NCBI GenBank assembly: GCA_963727045.1
Contig: CAVSES010000002.1
Location: forward strand, 2,170,001-2,234,000
Direction: 5' to 3'
DNA length: 64,000 nt
Origin: Bog-1198 sp963727045
GTDB lineage: Bacteria; Pseudomonadota; Gammaproteobacteria; Steroidobacterales; Steroidobacteraceae
Shown here: positions 16,471-28,425 of the stretch, one piece after another
Numbering within the stretch: position 1 is the stretch's first letter
How the letters are laid out: each line of letters starts with the position of its first letter
Made by a program: the position numbers and the translations under genes
The notes under the pieces: generated by a model
Told to the model about the DNA's origin: nothing
Databases searched by the model: none
What the model saw: only the letters and a program-made list of their open reading frames with translations

Positions 16471-17769
16471 ATGATCTCCCGATTGGCAGCCTTCGCGATC
16501 GGGTGCTCCCTGATTGCGATGGCATGCGCCGCGGCCGCCGCCGAGGCGCCCTTCTATGCCGGCAGTTTTGCCAAGCCCCCACCGGTTCCCGCGATGATGG
16601 ACATCGGGCGGGCGCTCTTCTTCGATACGTCGTTGTCGGCCTCGGGAAAAATGGCGTGCGCCACCTGCCATGACCCCAAGCGCGCTTTCGGACCTCCGAA
16701 CGGCTTGCCGGTGCAGCGCGGCTCCGGCGGCCGAAGGCGATTCGGAGTTCGCGCGGTGCCCTCGCTGATGTACACGCAGAACCTGCCGCCGTTCACCGAA
16801 CATTATTTCGACGACGACGGCGATGACAGCGTCGATCAAGGCCCCGCGGGCGGGCGGACCTGGGACGGTCGGTCGCAATCGGTGCACGATCAGGCCCGGC
16901 TTCCGCTGTTCTCGCCGTTCGAGATGGCCAATGCGGGCGCCGACTCGGTGGTCGCGAAGGTGCAGCGTGCAGGCTACGCGGAGCAAATCCGCTGTGCGTT
17001 CGGCGCCCGGATCTTCGAAGACAAGGCCCTGGCGTTCAAGGCACTGCTGATGGCGCTGGAGGCTTTTCAGCAAAGCCCCGAGGATTTTTATCCGTACAGC
17101 AGCAAGTATGACGCTTGGCTGAGGCGCGAGACGTCCTTGAGCCGGCGGGAATTGCGGGGCCTCGCCGCCTTCAACGATCCCGCCAGAGGCAACTGCGCAC
17201 GCTGTCATCCGAGTGCGGTGCGCGGCGGGGCGAGCCCGCAGTTCACGGACTTCGGCTATGCCGGCATCGGCGCACCGCGCAACAACGAGATTCCCGCGAA
17301 TTCGAATCCGCAGTACCAAGACCTTGGTTTGTGCGGGCCCCTGCGCACGGACCTCAAGGACAAGAAGCAATACTGCGGTCTCTTTCGCACGCCCACGCTC
17401 CGCAACGTGGCAACCCGCCGGGTGTTCTTTCACAACGGCGTGTTGCATCGATTGGAGGACGTAATCCGCTTTTATGCCGAACGGGACACTCAGCCGCAGA
17501 AGTGGTATCCGCTCGAGGCCAGCGGCGCCGCGCTTAAATTCGACGACCTGCCGGTGCAATACCGGGGAAACGTCGACATGCAGCCTCCGTTCGGCCGGCA
17601 TCCGGGCGAGGCGCCTGCATTGAACGACTCCGACATCGAGGACATCGAGGCGTTCTTGAACACGCTGACCGACGGCTACGAAGCGCGGCGCGGCGGCGGG
17701 CCCGCTTCGAGCGCCAGCGTCTTGATGTCGTTGAACATCACCTGCGGCTGCAAAAATGCGAGCGAATAG
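16471..17769 (+). CDS. Dihaem cytochrome c peroxidase/MauG-like protein
   Basis: Periplasmic dihaem protein with a Sec signal peptide and two c-haem sites, C63-A-T-C-H67 and C242-A-R-C-H246. The framework matches the CCP/MauG superfamily (GRALFFDTSLSASGKMACATCH; TPTLRNVATRRVFFHNG). Its neighbours, SCO and an SBP56-type methanethiol oxidase, are the genes I recall beside mtoX in other bacteria, where a MauG-like protein was proposed to help maturation. That role is inference here. The 3' end runs 94 bp into the convergent SCO gene. An ordinary hydrogen-peroxide-reducing CCP is the alternative. Confidence 0.85.
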   Translation: MISRLAAFAIGCSLIAMACAAAAAEAPFYAGSFAKPPPVPAMMDIGRALFFDTSLSASGKMACATCHDPKRAFGPPNGLPVQRGSGGRRRFGVRAVPSLMYTQNLPPFTEHYFDDDGDDSVDQGPAGGRTWDGRSQSVHDQARLPLFSPFEMANAGADSVVAKVQRAGYAEQIRCAFGARIFEDKALAFKALLMALEAFQQSPEDFYPYSSKYDAWLRRETSLSRRELRGLAAFNDPARGNCARCHPSAVRGGASPQFTDFGYAGIGAPRNNEIPANSNPQYQDLGLCGPLRTDLKDKKQYCGLFRTPTLRNVATRRVFFHNGVLHRLEDVIRFYAERDTQPQKWYPLEASGAALKFDDLPVQYRGNVDMQPPFGRHPGEAPALNDSDIEDIEAFLNTLTDGYEARRGGGPASSASVLMSLNITCGCKNASE

Positions 17770-18380
17770 ATCTCCCTCACCTCGCCGCGGGCGTCGATCA
17801 GGAAGATCTTGAGCATGTGATGCAGGGTGCGCGTCGCACGGCCGTTCTCATCGACGTCCACGCTCACGTCCTGCCCGAAATCCTCGAGGACGGGCAGAAG
17901 CTGCGGCACACTCTTCGCGGTCACGAAGCGCCACTCGAATTTTGGATCGACCGTAAATTCCTCGGCGTAGCGTGCAATGCAGGCCGGGGTGTCGTGGGTG
18001 GGGTCCAAACTCACGCTGACGAAGCGCACGCGCCGCGCAAGCGCGGAATCGGCCCTGACGCGATCGCGCAATTCGGCGAGCGTCGTGTGCGCAAAGGGGC
18101 AACCCAGGGGATCCACGCAGTAAGTGTAGAAGAACGTCAGCAGCGTGATCTTGCCCCGCGTCAGCCCGGAGAGCCGGACGGCCCGATCGCTGCTGTCGAG
18201 CAGCACCGCGTCCGAGACGCGCTGGATGTTCTGCAGCCGGTAGCTTCCGGCCGGCGGCGGCACGAATTCCATGCGCGGCGCCGTAGCGACGCCGGGATCC
18301 ACGGCGCCGACCGCGACGCCCGCGATGCCGGCCAGCGACAGGATCGAGAGCGCGCCGGCGAGGGCGCCGAGCGGTGGCAT
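17676..18380 (-). CDS. SCO1/SenC-family copper chaperone
   Basis: Thioredoxin-fold copper chaperone of 234 residues, with an N-terminal hydrophobic segment as anchor or signal. The core reads KITLLTFFYTYC with cysteines C88 and C94, and a His pair H187-H188 precedes LKIFLID where SCO proteins carry their copper His. The cysteines are five residues apart instead of the usual three, so metal geometry may differ. The ATG overlaps the mtoX stop, consistent with copper delivery to MtoX. Confidence 0.85.
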   Translation of the reverse strand: MPPLGALAGALSILSLAGIAGVAVGAVDPGVATAPRMEFVPPPAGSYRLQNIQRVSDAVLLDSSDRAVRLSGLTRGKITLLTFFYTYCVDPLGCPFAHTTLAELRDRVRADSALARRVRFVSVSLDPTHDTPACIARYAEEFTVDPKFEWRFVTAKSVPQLLPVLEDFGQDVSVDVDENGRATRTLHHMLKIFLIDARGEVREIYSLAFLQPQVMFNDIKTLALEAGPPPRRAS

Positions 18381-19699
18381 CAGGGCGCGGACGCCCTGAC
18401 GAGGGAGGCCATGCGCTGCGGATTCGCGGTGAATTTCATGTGATGGGGTCGGCCGAGCTGTTCCTTGGCGAAGTCGACCTCGAACGCCGGGGTGAGATCG
18501 TGTCCGTCCCAATGATAGGCGCGCAGGAACTGCTCGTTATCCTTTCCCGTCTTGTCCCATTTCGACAGCAAGCTCGAGGTGATGTAGACCCGCCGGCCGT
18601 CCCAGCTCTGCGACACCATGTTCACCTGGCTGCCCGTGTGCTTGCTGTAGGTCTCCTTCGGGTGCTCCGGGTCGGTGAGATCGAAGTAATGCGTGGTGCC
18701 GTCCATGAAGGTGTTCACCCACAATCCCTTCGCATCGGCGGTGATTGAAATATCGACCGGCAGGGGAATCTTCGCCGGATCGCCGATCGTGGCCACGTCC
18801 TTCGCCTGCCAGCGCCCCTGGGCATCGCGTTTGACCAGCCAGAGTTTCGAGGTCAGGGCGGTGGCCGTGATCGCCCAGTCATTGCCCTCCGGAAGCGCCC
18901 AGCGGATCTCGAGCGGCGCGCCCGGAACGGCGAAAATCTGCTCCGGCTGCATGGTCTTGAGGTTCCACATCACCATGGTATTGCCGAAATGCTTCATCGC
19001 TTCGGGATCCTTCACGACCTCGCCGAGATCGCGCATGTAGTTGTTCGAGCCCGTGAAGCTCGAGGTCAGCAGCGCATTTTTCGCGGGGTTCACCGCGATG
19101 TCGTAGCCGTAGCCGTCGCCCTTGACCTGCTTGATGGCGGAGACAGGCATGTCGTACTTCGCGATGAAGTCGCCCTTGTTGTTGTACACGGCCATGCCGG
19201 TCACGCCGCCCTTGTCGGCGGCGTTCGACAGATTGCCGATCAGCATTCGGCCGGGCAATGCGTAAAACGTGTGCGGCCCCGCATAGCCGGTCTTTGCCGG
19301 CAGGTCGTCGATCGTCTTGATGAGCTTCGGATGAGACGGGCTCGTGCCCACATCGAAGACATGGATCTTGCTGTCGTCGAGACCGCCCGCCCACAGGTAC
19401 TTGCGGTCGTCCGTGAACCCCATGTGATGGGCTTCGCCGCGGCCCCCCACGGAGACCTTGTGAATCACCTTGCCGTAGCTCTTCGACGCGGGGTTCGCGT
19501 CGATGGTGACGAGCTTGTCCGAGCCGTCGCCCAAGCCCGGCACGCCGAGCGTCCATACATGCACGAAATCTTCCTGCCCTTTGATCAGACCCGACATGTA
19601 GGGCGAATTGCAGGTCTCGTCGGCGCTCGCCGCCACGGCCGCCATGCACATGATTGCGGCTGCGCCGAGATTCAAGATCAGCCGGGATTCGATACGCAT
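18380..19699 (-). CDS. mtoX: SBP56-family methanethiol oxidase
   Basis: Selenium-binding-protein-56 family beta-propeller. Bacterial periplasmic members oxidise methanethiol to formaldehyde, sulfide and hydrogen peroxide, and are copper-dependent. The 439-residue precursor has a Sec signal peptide (about residues 1-26), the conserved CNSPYMSGLIKG start, GRGEAHHMGFTDDRKYLWAGG, GPHTFYALPGRMLIGN, and a C-terminal GRPHHMKFT. The three His-rich sites are candidates for copper ligation. Co-transcription with SCO and the facing MauG-like gene strengthens the MtoX call over other SBP56 functions. A GGAGGG ribosome site precedes the ATG. Confidence 0.85.
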   Translation of the reverse strand: MRIESRLILNLGAAAIMCMAAVAASADETCNSPYMSGLIKGQEDFVHVWTLGVPGLGDGSDKLVTIDANPASKSYGKVIHKVSVGGRGEAHHMGFTDDRKYLWAGGLDDSKIHVFDVGTSPSHPKLIKTIDDLPAKTGYAGPHTFYALPGRMLIGNLSNAADKGGVTGMAVYNNKGDFIAKYDMPVSAIKQVKGDGYGYDIAVNPAKNALLTSSFTGSNNYMRDLGEVVKDPEAMKHFGNTMVMWNLKTMQPEQIFAVPGAPLEIRWALPEGNDWAITATALTSKLWLVKRDAQGRWQAKDVATIGDPAKIPLPVDISITADAKGLWVNTFMDGTTHYFDLTDPEHPKETYSKHTGSQVNMVSQSWDGRRVYITSSLLSKWDKTGKDNEQFLRAYHWDGHDLTPAFEVDFAKEQLGRPHHMKFTANPQRMASLVRASAP

Positions 19700-19803
19700 T
19701 CTGCCCTCCGGGATTCGCCGTTTTTTTGAAGTAGATGGAGCCCAAGTCTAAGCGCAAGAGGAGGCCAGGCGCCACGTTCGGCAATCCTTGCTCCGTATGG
19801 CGG

Positions 19804-21150
19804 TCAAACCTTGTCGAGCGGGGTGTTGCCGCCGGTGAACTGCGAGCGCGCCTGCGCAAGGCGGTACTTGTGCTCGGCACGCCAGGCCCGCAAATCGAGG
19901 ACGCCCGAGATGGCGTAGACCAGCTTGAACAGCCCCAGGCGCCGCAGCACCTTCGGCGTATCAAACAGATCGCCCGCGAGCATGGAGATCACCGCCTGCT
20001 CGAGCTGCCAGGTGTTGCGCGGCGCGCGGAACATCTGCTGCATCACCGGGCCATTGAAGCGGTAGATGAAGAAGGAGAAGCGGGCCATGCCCGCGCGCTG
20101 GCGCTTCTCCAGCCTGTGCAATGCCGCGCGCTCGCCGGCCGGCTCGCGCAGCGCCGAGTCCACGACGTCCACCGCCTGCTCCGCGCCGCTCATCGCGAGG
20201 TACACGCCCGAGGAGAAAACCGGATCGAGAAATGCAAACGCGTCGCCCACCAGCACCCAGCCCGGGCCGCCCATGCGCGTCGAGTCATAGGAATAATTTC
20301 CCGTCACACGGACTTCACCGCCGATCAGCTCCGCGCGGTCGAGGCGCCGCCAGAGGCCAGGGTTCTGCTTCAGGGTGTCGAGCAGAAACTCGACCGTGCG
20401 GCCTTTGCGCTGCTTGAGATAATCCGGGCGGCACACGGCGCCCACGCTCATGACGCCCTCAGGCAGAGGAATCATCCACATCCAGCCGTGGTCGAACCGG
20501 TAGACGCTGATGTTGCCCGCGTCCTCGCCCGCACGCGGCAAGGCGCCGCGAAAGTGGCCGAAAATCGCCGCACTCTGATGCTCGGCGTTCTTGCGCCGCA
20601 GTTTCCACTTTGTCGACAGCATCGCGTCCCGGCCGCTGGCGTCGACCACATAGCGCGCCTGGATGCTGTAGCTGCGCCCGTCGTCGGCGTTTACGTCGAG
20701 CCGCGTTTCGCGCGGCCCCCGCTGTTCGACCTTGACCACCTCGTGTCCCTCGCGCGTCGCGGCGCCGCACTCGCGTGCGTGATCAAAGAGCATCTTGTCG
20801 AAATCCTGGCGCCACACCTGGTACGCGTGCGGCGGACTTGCGCCGATCGCACGCGCAAAGGCATAGGTGTTGTAGCCGCGCTCGTTGTCCGCCTCGAAAT
20901 CCGCCCCGGGCTTGAAAACGCCGATCGCCCGCACCTTGTCGAGCACGCCGAGCCGTTCGAATACGGGCAGATTCATCGGCAGGAGCGACTCGCCGATGTG
21001 GAAACGGGGGTGATGCGCCTTCTCGAGCGCGATCACCTTGTAGCCGCGGCGTGCCAGCAGCGCGGCGGCGGTGCTGCCTGCGGGGCCGCCGCCGATCACC
21101 GCCACGTCGTACGACTCGTTCGCCGTTTCCATGCTGCCTTCGTTGCTCAT
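19804..21150 (-). CDS. FAD-dependent halogenase-like oxidoreductase
   Basis: A 448-residue flavoprotein with the Rossmann motif VIGGGPAGSTAA (about residues 18-29), FHIGESLLP (50-58), and GDAFAFLDPVFSSGV in the second FAD segment. The flavin-dependent halogenase signature W-M-W-M-I-P is at 223-228, and K80 in FKPGADF sits where phenolic/pyrrole halogenases have their lysine. It is thus a candidate halogenase, but related hydroxylases and geranylgeranyl-type reductases share much of this fold. It lies between the mtoX and M20 genes on the same strand, with no carrier protein or biosynthetic cluster nearby. Confidence 0.7.
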   Translation of the reverse strand: MSNEGSMETANESYDVAVIGGGPAGSTAAALLARRGYKVIALEKAHHPRFHIGESLLPMNLPVFERLGVLDKVRAIGVFKPGADFEADNERGYNTYAFARAIGASPPHAYQVWRQDFDKMLFDHARECGAATREGHEVVKVEQRGPRETRLDVNADDGRSYSIQARYVVDASGRDAMLSTKWKLRRKNAEHQSAAIFGHFRGALPRAGEDAGNISVYRFDHGWMWMIPLPEGVMSVGAVCRPDYLKQRKGRTVEFLLDTLKQNPGLWRRLDRAELIGGEVRVTGNYSYDSTRMGGPGWVLVGDAFAFLDPVFSSGVYLAMSGAEQAVDVVDSALREPAGERAALHRLEKRQRAGMARFSFFIYRFNGPVMQQMFRAPRNTWQLEQAVISMLAGDLFDTPKVLRRLGLFKLVYAISGVLDLRAWRAEHKYRLAQARSQFTGGNTPLDKV

Positions 21151-21186
21151 GGGCTACACGTGCTGCGCATTGACGGCACGGCTAGT

Positions 21187-22611
21187 TCATTTCTGATCCG
21201 AATAGATCTTGATCAGCCGGTAGAGAAAATCGCGGCAGTCCAACAGGGACTTGACGCTGATGTATTCGTTCAGGCCGTGAATGTGGCCGAGATCGGGGCC
21301 CGCGAACAAGGGCTCGATGCCATACGTCGGGATGCCCGCCGCATTCAGGAACTCACCATCCGTGGCGCCGGGCTGCAGAATGGGCAGCACCGGCACGCCG
21401 GGAAAGAATTCAGCGGCCAGCTTTTCGACGGGCGCCACTATTTGCGCCGTCAACGGCGGCGGCGGGGAGCTGGGTCCACGGGTTTCCAGAGTCGACACCA
21501 CCACCTTGGGATCGGCCACCAATTCCTCGAGTTTGAGCCTTACGGCCTCCTGAGTGACGCCCGGGAAGATACGGCAGTTGATATTGGCTCTGGCGCGCTG
21601 CGGGAGCGCGTTGGTGGCGTGCCCTGCGTCCAGCATGGTGGCGACGCAGGTGGTGCGAAGGGTCGCGTTCCAGCTCGGATCCCTGGCCGACACCAGAGCG
21701 ATGGCTTCGGCGTCGTTGGGGTTCTTCACCAGCGCGCGCATGGCCTCGGCCACGTCGTTATTGCCCTTGGCCGCTTGAATCTTGGCCATTCCGGTGAAAT
21801 ATGCCCGATTGCCGTCGGTGAACTGCGCCGGGAAGTCGTAGCCTTCGACGCGCGTCAGCGCTGCGGCCAGGCGGTAGATTGCGTTGTCCTTGAGGGGCCG
21901 GGAACTGTGGCCGCCCGGGTTGGTGACTTCCAGGCGATAGTTCTGGGCGGTTTTTTCGCCGGCCTGGATTTCCAGCGCAACCTTATGGCCTTCGGCATCC
22001 AACTCACCGAAGGCGCCCTCGTTGACGGCGAAGGCGGCGTCGATCAATTCGCGCTCATGTTCCACCAGCCATTGTGCGCCGTTGAAGGCGCCGGCCGTTT
22101 CCTCGCCGCAGGTGAGGGCGAGTTTGATCGTGTGCCGGGGCCGGTAATGCTCCTGCTTGTAGCGTATCAGCGTGTCCACCCAGATGGCCGCTTCGGCCTT
22201 GTCGTCGATGACGCCGCGCGCATAGAAGGAACCGTTTTCCTCGACCAGCTTGAACGGATCGCGAGTCCAATCCTCGCGCTTCGCCTCGACCACGTCGATG
22301 TGGGCGAGCAGCAGCATGGCCTTGAGCTTGGGATCGCGGCCGGGGTAGATCGCCACGAGACCGCCTTCGTTCGGATGCCCGGGCGCCGCGAACGGGTGCA
22401 GATCGGCGTCCGCGAATCCGGCCGCATGCAGGCGGGCGGCCATGCGCCCGGCGGCAAGGGTGCAGCTGCCGTTTGAGAGCGCCGTGTTGGTTTCGATGAG
22501 CTCCTTGTACAGCTCGCGAAATTTCCCTTCGCCGGAGGCATCCTCGGCGACGGCGTGCGGCACGGTGACGGTGATCAGAACGAGCGCAGCGGCGGCCAGA
22601 GCCTTGTGCAT
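21187..22611 (-). CDS. Secreted M20-family zinc metallopeptidase
   Basis: A 474-residue M20/M25/M40 peptidase with a signal peptide (about residues 1-22). Metal and catalytic motifs are LLLAHIDVVEAK, ARGVIDDKAE, TCGEETAG (catalytic Glu and metal ligand) and the dimerisation domain around NPGGHSSRP; a final His ligand is in GHIHGLNEY. Such enzymes split dipeptides or N-acyl amino acids. It is 36 bp upstream of the halogenase-like gene on the same strand, so they may be cotranscribed. Confidence 0.88.
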   Translation of the reverse strand: MHKALAAAALVLITVTVPHAVAEDASGEGKFRELYKELIETNTALSNGSCTLAAGRMAARLHAAGFADADLHPFAAPGHPNEGGLVAIYPGRDPKLKAMLLLAHIDVVEAKREDWTRDPFKLVEENGSFYARGVIDDKAEAAIWVDTLIRYKQEHYRPRHTIKLALTCGEETAGAFNGAQWLVEHERELIDAAFAVNEGAFGELDAEGHKVALEIQAGEKTAQNYRLEVTNPGGHSSRPLKDNAIYRLAAALTRVEGYDFPAQFTDGNRAYFTGMAKIQAAKGNNDVAEAMRALVKNPNDAEAIALVSARDPSWNATLRTTCVATMLDAGHATNALPQRARANINCRIFPGVTQEAVRLKLEELVADPKVVVSTLETRGPSSPPPPLTAQIVAPVEKLAAEFFPGVPVLPILQPGATDGEFLNAAGIPTYGIEPLFAGPDLGHIHGLNEYISVKSLLDCRDFLYRLIKIYSDQK

Positions 22612-22706
22612 GAGAGATCCTTGTTATTGAGCGCGGAACGATGAGGGCGCTATGGTAATGAATCGGCAGATCTTTGGCGCGCCGAAATCGAGATCGGACG
22701 GCGTGG

Positions 22707-23633
22707 TCAGAGCGCGGACACTCCGGCCAGTTCGGTCAGGCTTTGCGTGCGCGTGAGGGCGATGAACTCTCTGATGTAGGCGGCCTGCGCGCCGGCGCTC
22801 GAGGTTGCGGCATAGAGTTCGCAACGCAATCCGTGCTCGCCTATGGGGCGCGATACCACGTAGCCGCGCTCGATGTAGTTGCCGACCGTCCAGGATGGCA
22901 GCGCCGCAATGCCGCGGCCGCTGGCGACGAGCTGCAAGATCGCCACCGTGAGTTCGGCCGTGCGCCGCTTCGGATTGACGGCGGCAGGCGTCAAGCAATG
23001 CTTCATGACATCCAGCATTTCATCCGGCACCGGATAGGTGATGAGCGTCTCCTGCGCGAAGTCCGCCGCCGCGAGCCAGGACTTGGCTGCGAGCCGGTGC
23101 CGGGGGCTCATGAGCGCGACGCTTTCATAGCGGAACAGAGGGCTGAATACCACGTTCGGATGCGCCTCTTGAGGGTCATGAATGATGGCGAGCTCAGCCT
23201 CGCCCCGGTCGAGAAGCGGCAGCGGATCGACGACGAAGCCCGAAATGATGTCCAGTTCGACTTCCGGCCACAGGGTGCGGTAGGCATCCATAGCGGGCAT
23301 CAGCCAGTCGAAGCAGTTGTGGCATTGAACGGCCACTCGCAGGGGGCCTGCATGACCCTGCGCCAGCCGGGCCACATCGCGTCCTGCTTCCGCAACCTGC
23401 GGAAGCACCGCACGGGCCAGAGCGAGCAGTCGCTGACCAATGGCCGTGAAACGCAGCGGCCGGACGTTCTTTTCGACCAGCGCAGCCCCGTAGTGAGTTT
23501 CGAGCGCCTTGAGCTGGTGCGACAGCGCGGATTGGGTCAGGAACAGGCGGGCTGCCGCCTTCGACAGGCTGCCGCACTCGGCCAGCGCCAATAAGGTCTC
23601 CAGGTGCCGAAGCTCCAATGCCGTGGTTGACAT
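22707..23633 (-). CDS. metR: LysR-type regulator, MetR
   Basis: LysR regulator of 308 residues. The N-terminal winged helix-turn-helix reads LETLLALAECGSLSKAAARLFLTQSALSHQLKAL when split over residues 10-43, and the effector domain follows. It is transcribed away from metF-metH, and MetR in enterobacteria uses homocysteine to activate methionine genes, so MetR is the best call. The conserved VQCHNCFDWLMPAM segment after the hinge fits MetR. Regulation probably runs through the inverted repeat between the genes. Confidence 0.88.
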   Translation of the reverse strand: MSTTALELRHLETLLALAECGSLSKAAARLFLTQSALSHQLKALETHYGAALVEKNVRPLRFTAIGQRLLALARAVLPQVAEAGRDVARLAQGHAGPLRVAVQCHNCFDWLMPAMDAYRTLWPEVELDIISGFVVDPLPLLDRGEAELAIIHDPQEAHPNVVFSPLFRYESVALMSPRHRLAAKSWLAAADFAQETLITYPVPDEMLDVMKHCLTPAAVNPKRRTAELTVAILQLVASGRGIAALPSWTVGNYIERGYVVSRPIGEHGLRCELYAATSSAGAQAAYIREFIALTRTQSLTELAGVSAL

Positions 23634-23655
23634 GAGCCAGATTCATCCTCGGTAT

Positions 23656-23688
23656 GAGAATAATGAGTTTGGATCATAACTCATTCTC
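23656..23688. promoter_or_regulatory. Inverted repeat between metR and metF, likely MetR operator
   Basis: ATGAGTT (23663-23669) and AACTCAT (23678-23684) form a perfect 7-bp inverted repeat with an 8-nt gap. Outer arms GAGAAT (23656-23661) and ATTCTC (23683-23688) add further symmetry, offset by a few bases. The site lies 22 bp upstream of metR and 40 bp upstream of metF, as expected for a LysR-type divergent operator. Confidence 0.6.
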
Positions 23689-23728
23689 TTGCATGCTGTC
23701 AGGACGGAGAATCCTTCGTGAGGTTCAA

Positions 23729-24613
23729 ATGGCGAGTCCAGTAGCCGTGTCATTCGAGTTCTTCCCGCCCGGCGACGAATCCATGGCCCAGCAGCTATGG
23801 GCTTGCGTTGAACGGCTGGCTCCCCTGCAGCCGAAGTTCGTGTCAGTGACCTATGGCGCGGACGGCTCGACGCGCACGCGAACGCATGATTGCGTGCTGC
23901 GAATCCTCCGCGAGACGGACCTCACGGTGGCGCCGCATCTCACGAGCGTGGGCGCTTCGCGCAGGGAGGTGCTCGCGATCGCGCAGCAATATTGGTTGCA
24001 GGGGGTGCGCCACCTGGTTGCATTGCGCGGCGATCCGCCCGCCTCGGATCTCCCGCCGGACGGGCGCTACCGTCCACCCGCCGACGGCTTTGCGTTTGCA
24101 TCCGACCTGGTCGCGGGGCTCACCGCCGTCGGAAGGTTCGATGTGTCAGTGGCGGCTTTCCCGGAAGGCCATCCCGAATCCGGCAGCGTGGATGCCGATT
24201 TGGAAAACTTGAGGCGCAAGGTCGACGCCGGCGCCAGACGGGCGATCACGCAGTTCTTCTTCGATTCCGACATATTTCTGCGGTATCGCGACCGGTGCGT
24301 GGCCGCCGGCATTCATGCCGACCTCGTGCCGGGGATCTTGCCGATCACGCGCTTTTCGCAGACGCTGCGCTTTGCCGAGCGCTGCGGCACGTCGGTGCCG
24401 GACTGGCTGCGACAGCGGTTCGACGGGTTGGATGACGAGCCGGAGACGCGCCGCCTGATTGCCGCGAACGTGGCGATCGAACAGGTGCAGCGCCTGCGCG
24501 AACATGGTGTGCACGAATTTCATTTCTACACCCTGAACCGCGCGGAGCTGACCTACGCCATCTGCCATGCCTTGGGTCTGCGGCCGCGCATAACCCATGC
24601 GAAGGTGGCCTGA
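23729..24613 (+). CDS. metF: 5,10-methylenetetrahydrofolate reductase
   Basis: FAD enzyme that makes 5-methyl-THF for methionine synthase. The 294-residue product has SFEFFPPGDE at the N-terminus (with the catalytic Glu), ALRGDPP, and TQFFFDSDIFLRY typical of MetF. The start at MASPVAV is chosen because GAGG precedes it and because the longer in-frame start at 23654 would run through the MetR operator. It is followed after 2 bp by metH. Confidence 0.95.
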   Translation: MASPVAVSFEFFPPGDESMAQQLWACVERLAPLQPKFVSVTYGADGSTRTRTHDCVLRILRETDLTVAPHLTSVGASRREVLAIAQQYWLQGVRHLVALRGDPPASDLPPDGRYRPPADGFAFASDLVAGLTAVGRFDVSVAAFPEGHPESGSVDADLENLRRKVDAGARRAITQFFFDSDIFLRYRDRCVAAGIHADLVPGILPITRFSQTLRFAERCGTSVPDWLRQRFDGLDDEPETRRLIAANVAIEQVQRLREHGVHEFHFYTLNRAELTYAICHALGLRPRITHAKVA

Positions 24614-24615
24614 GG

Positions 24616-28368
<3,753 letters not shown>

Positions 28369-28382
28369 CCTGCGGGCGCGCA

Positions 28383-28408
28383 GAGGCCCTCGCATCAGCG
28401 AGGGCCTC
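28383..28408. terminator. Perfect 11-bp hairpin between convergent metH and a secreted-protein gene
   Basis: GAGGCCCTCGC-ATCA-GCGAGGGCCTC is a perfect 11-bp stem with a 4-nt loop, centred between the metH stop (28368) and the convergent stop at 28426. No clear T-tract follows on either strand, but the stability and location suggest a bidirectional terminator. Confidence 0.7.
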
Positions 28409-28425
28409 CTCGAAAGTATCGTCAT

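Noticed and set aside
15466..17601. A 711-codon minus-strand frame opposite hslO and the dihaem gene
   Set aside because: Both plus-strand genes have complete motifs; the minus frame has a composition typical of a shadow (Arg/His/Gly-rich) and no recognisable domain.
16471..19699. Methylamine dehydrogenase cluster (MauG plus beta-propeller)
   Set aside because: The propeller protein has SBP56/MtoX motifs and a CNSPYMSG start, and there is no mauA-type small subunit; MtoX fits better.
19735..22476. A 913-codon open frame on the plus strand across the halogenase and M20 genes
   Set aside because: It is antisense to two clear genes with conserved motifs, has no family features, and is a product of high-GC codon bias.
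23654..23728. Earlier metF start at 23654
   Set aside because: It would place the MetR operator inside the coding region and lacks a ribosome site; 23729 has GAGG and matches the family start.
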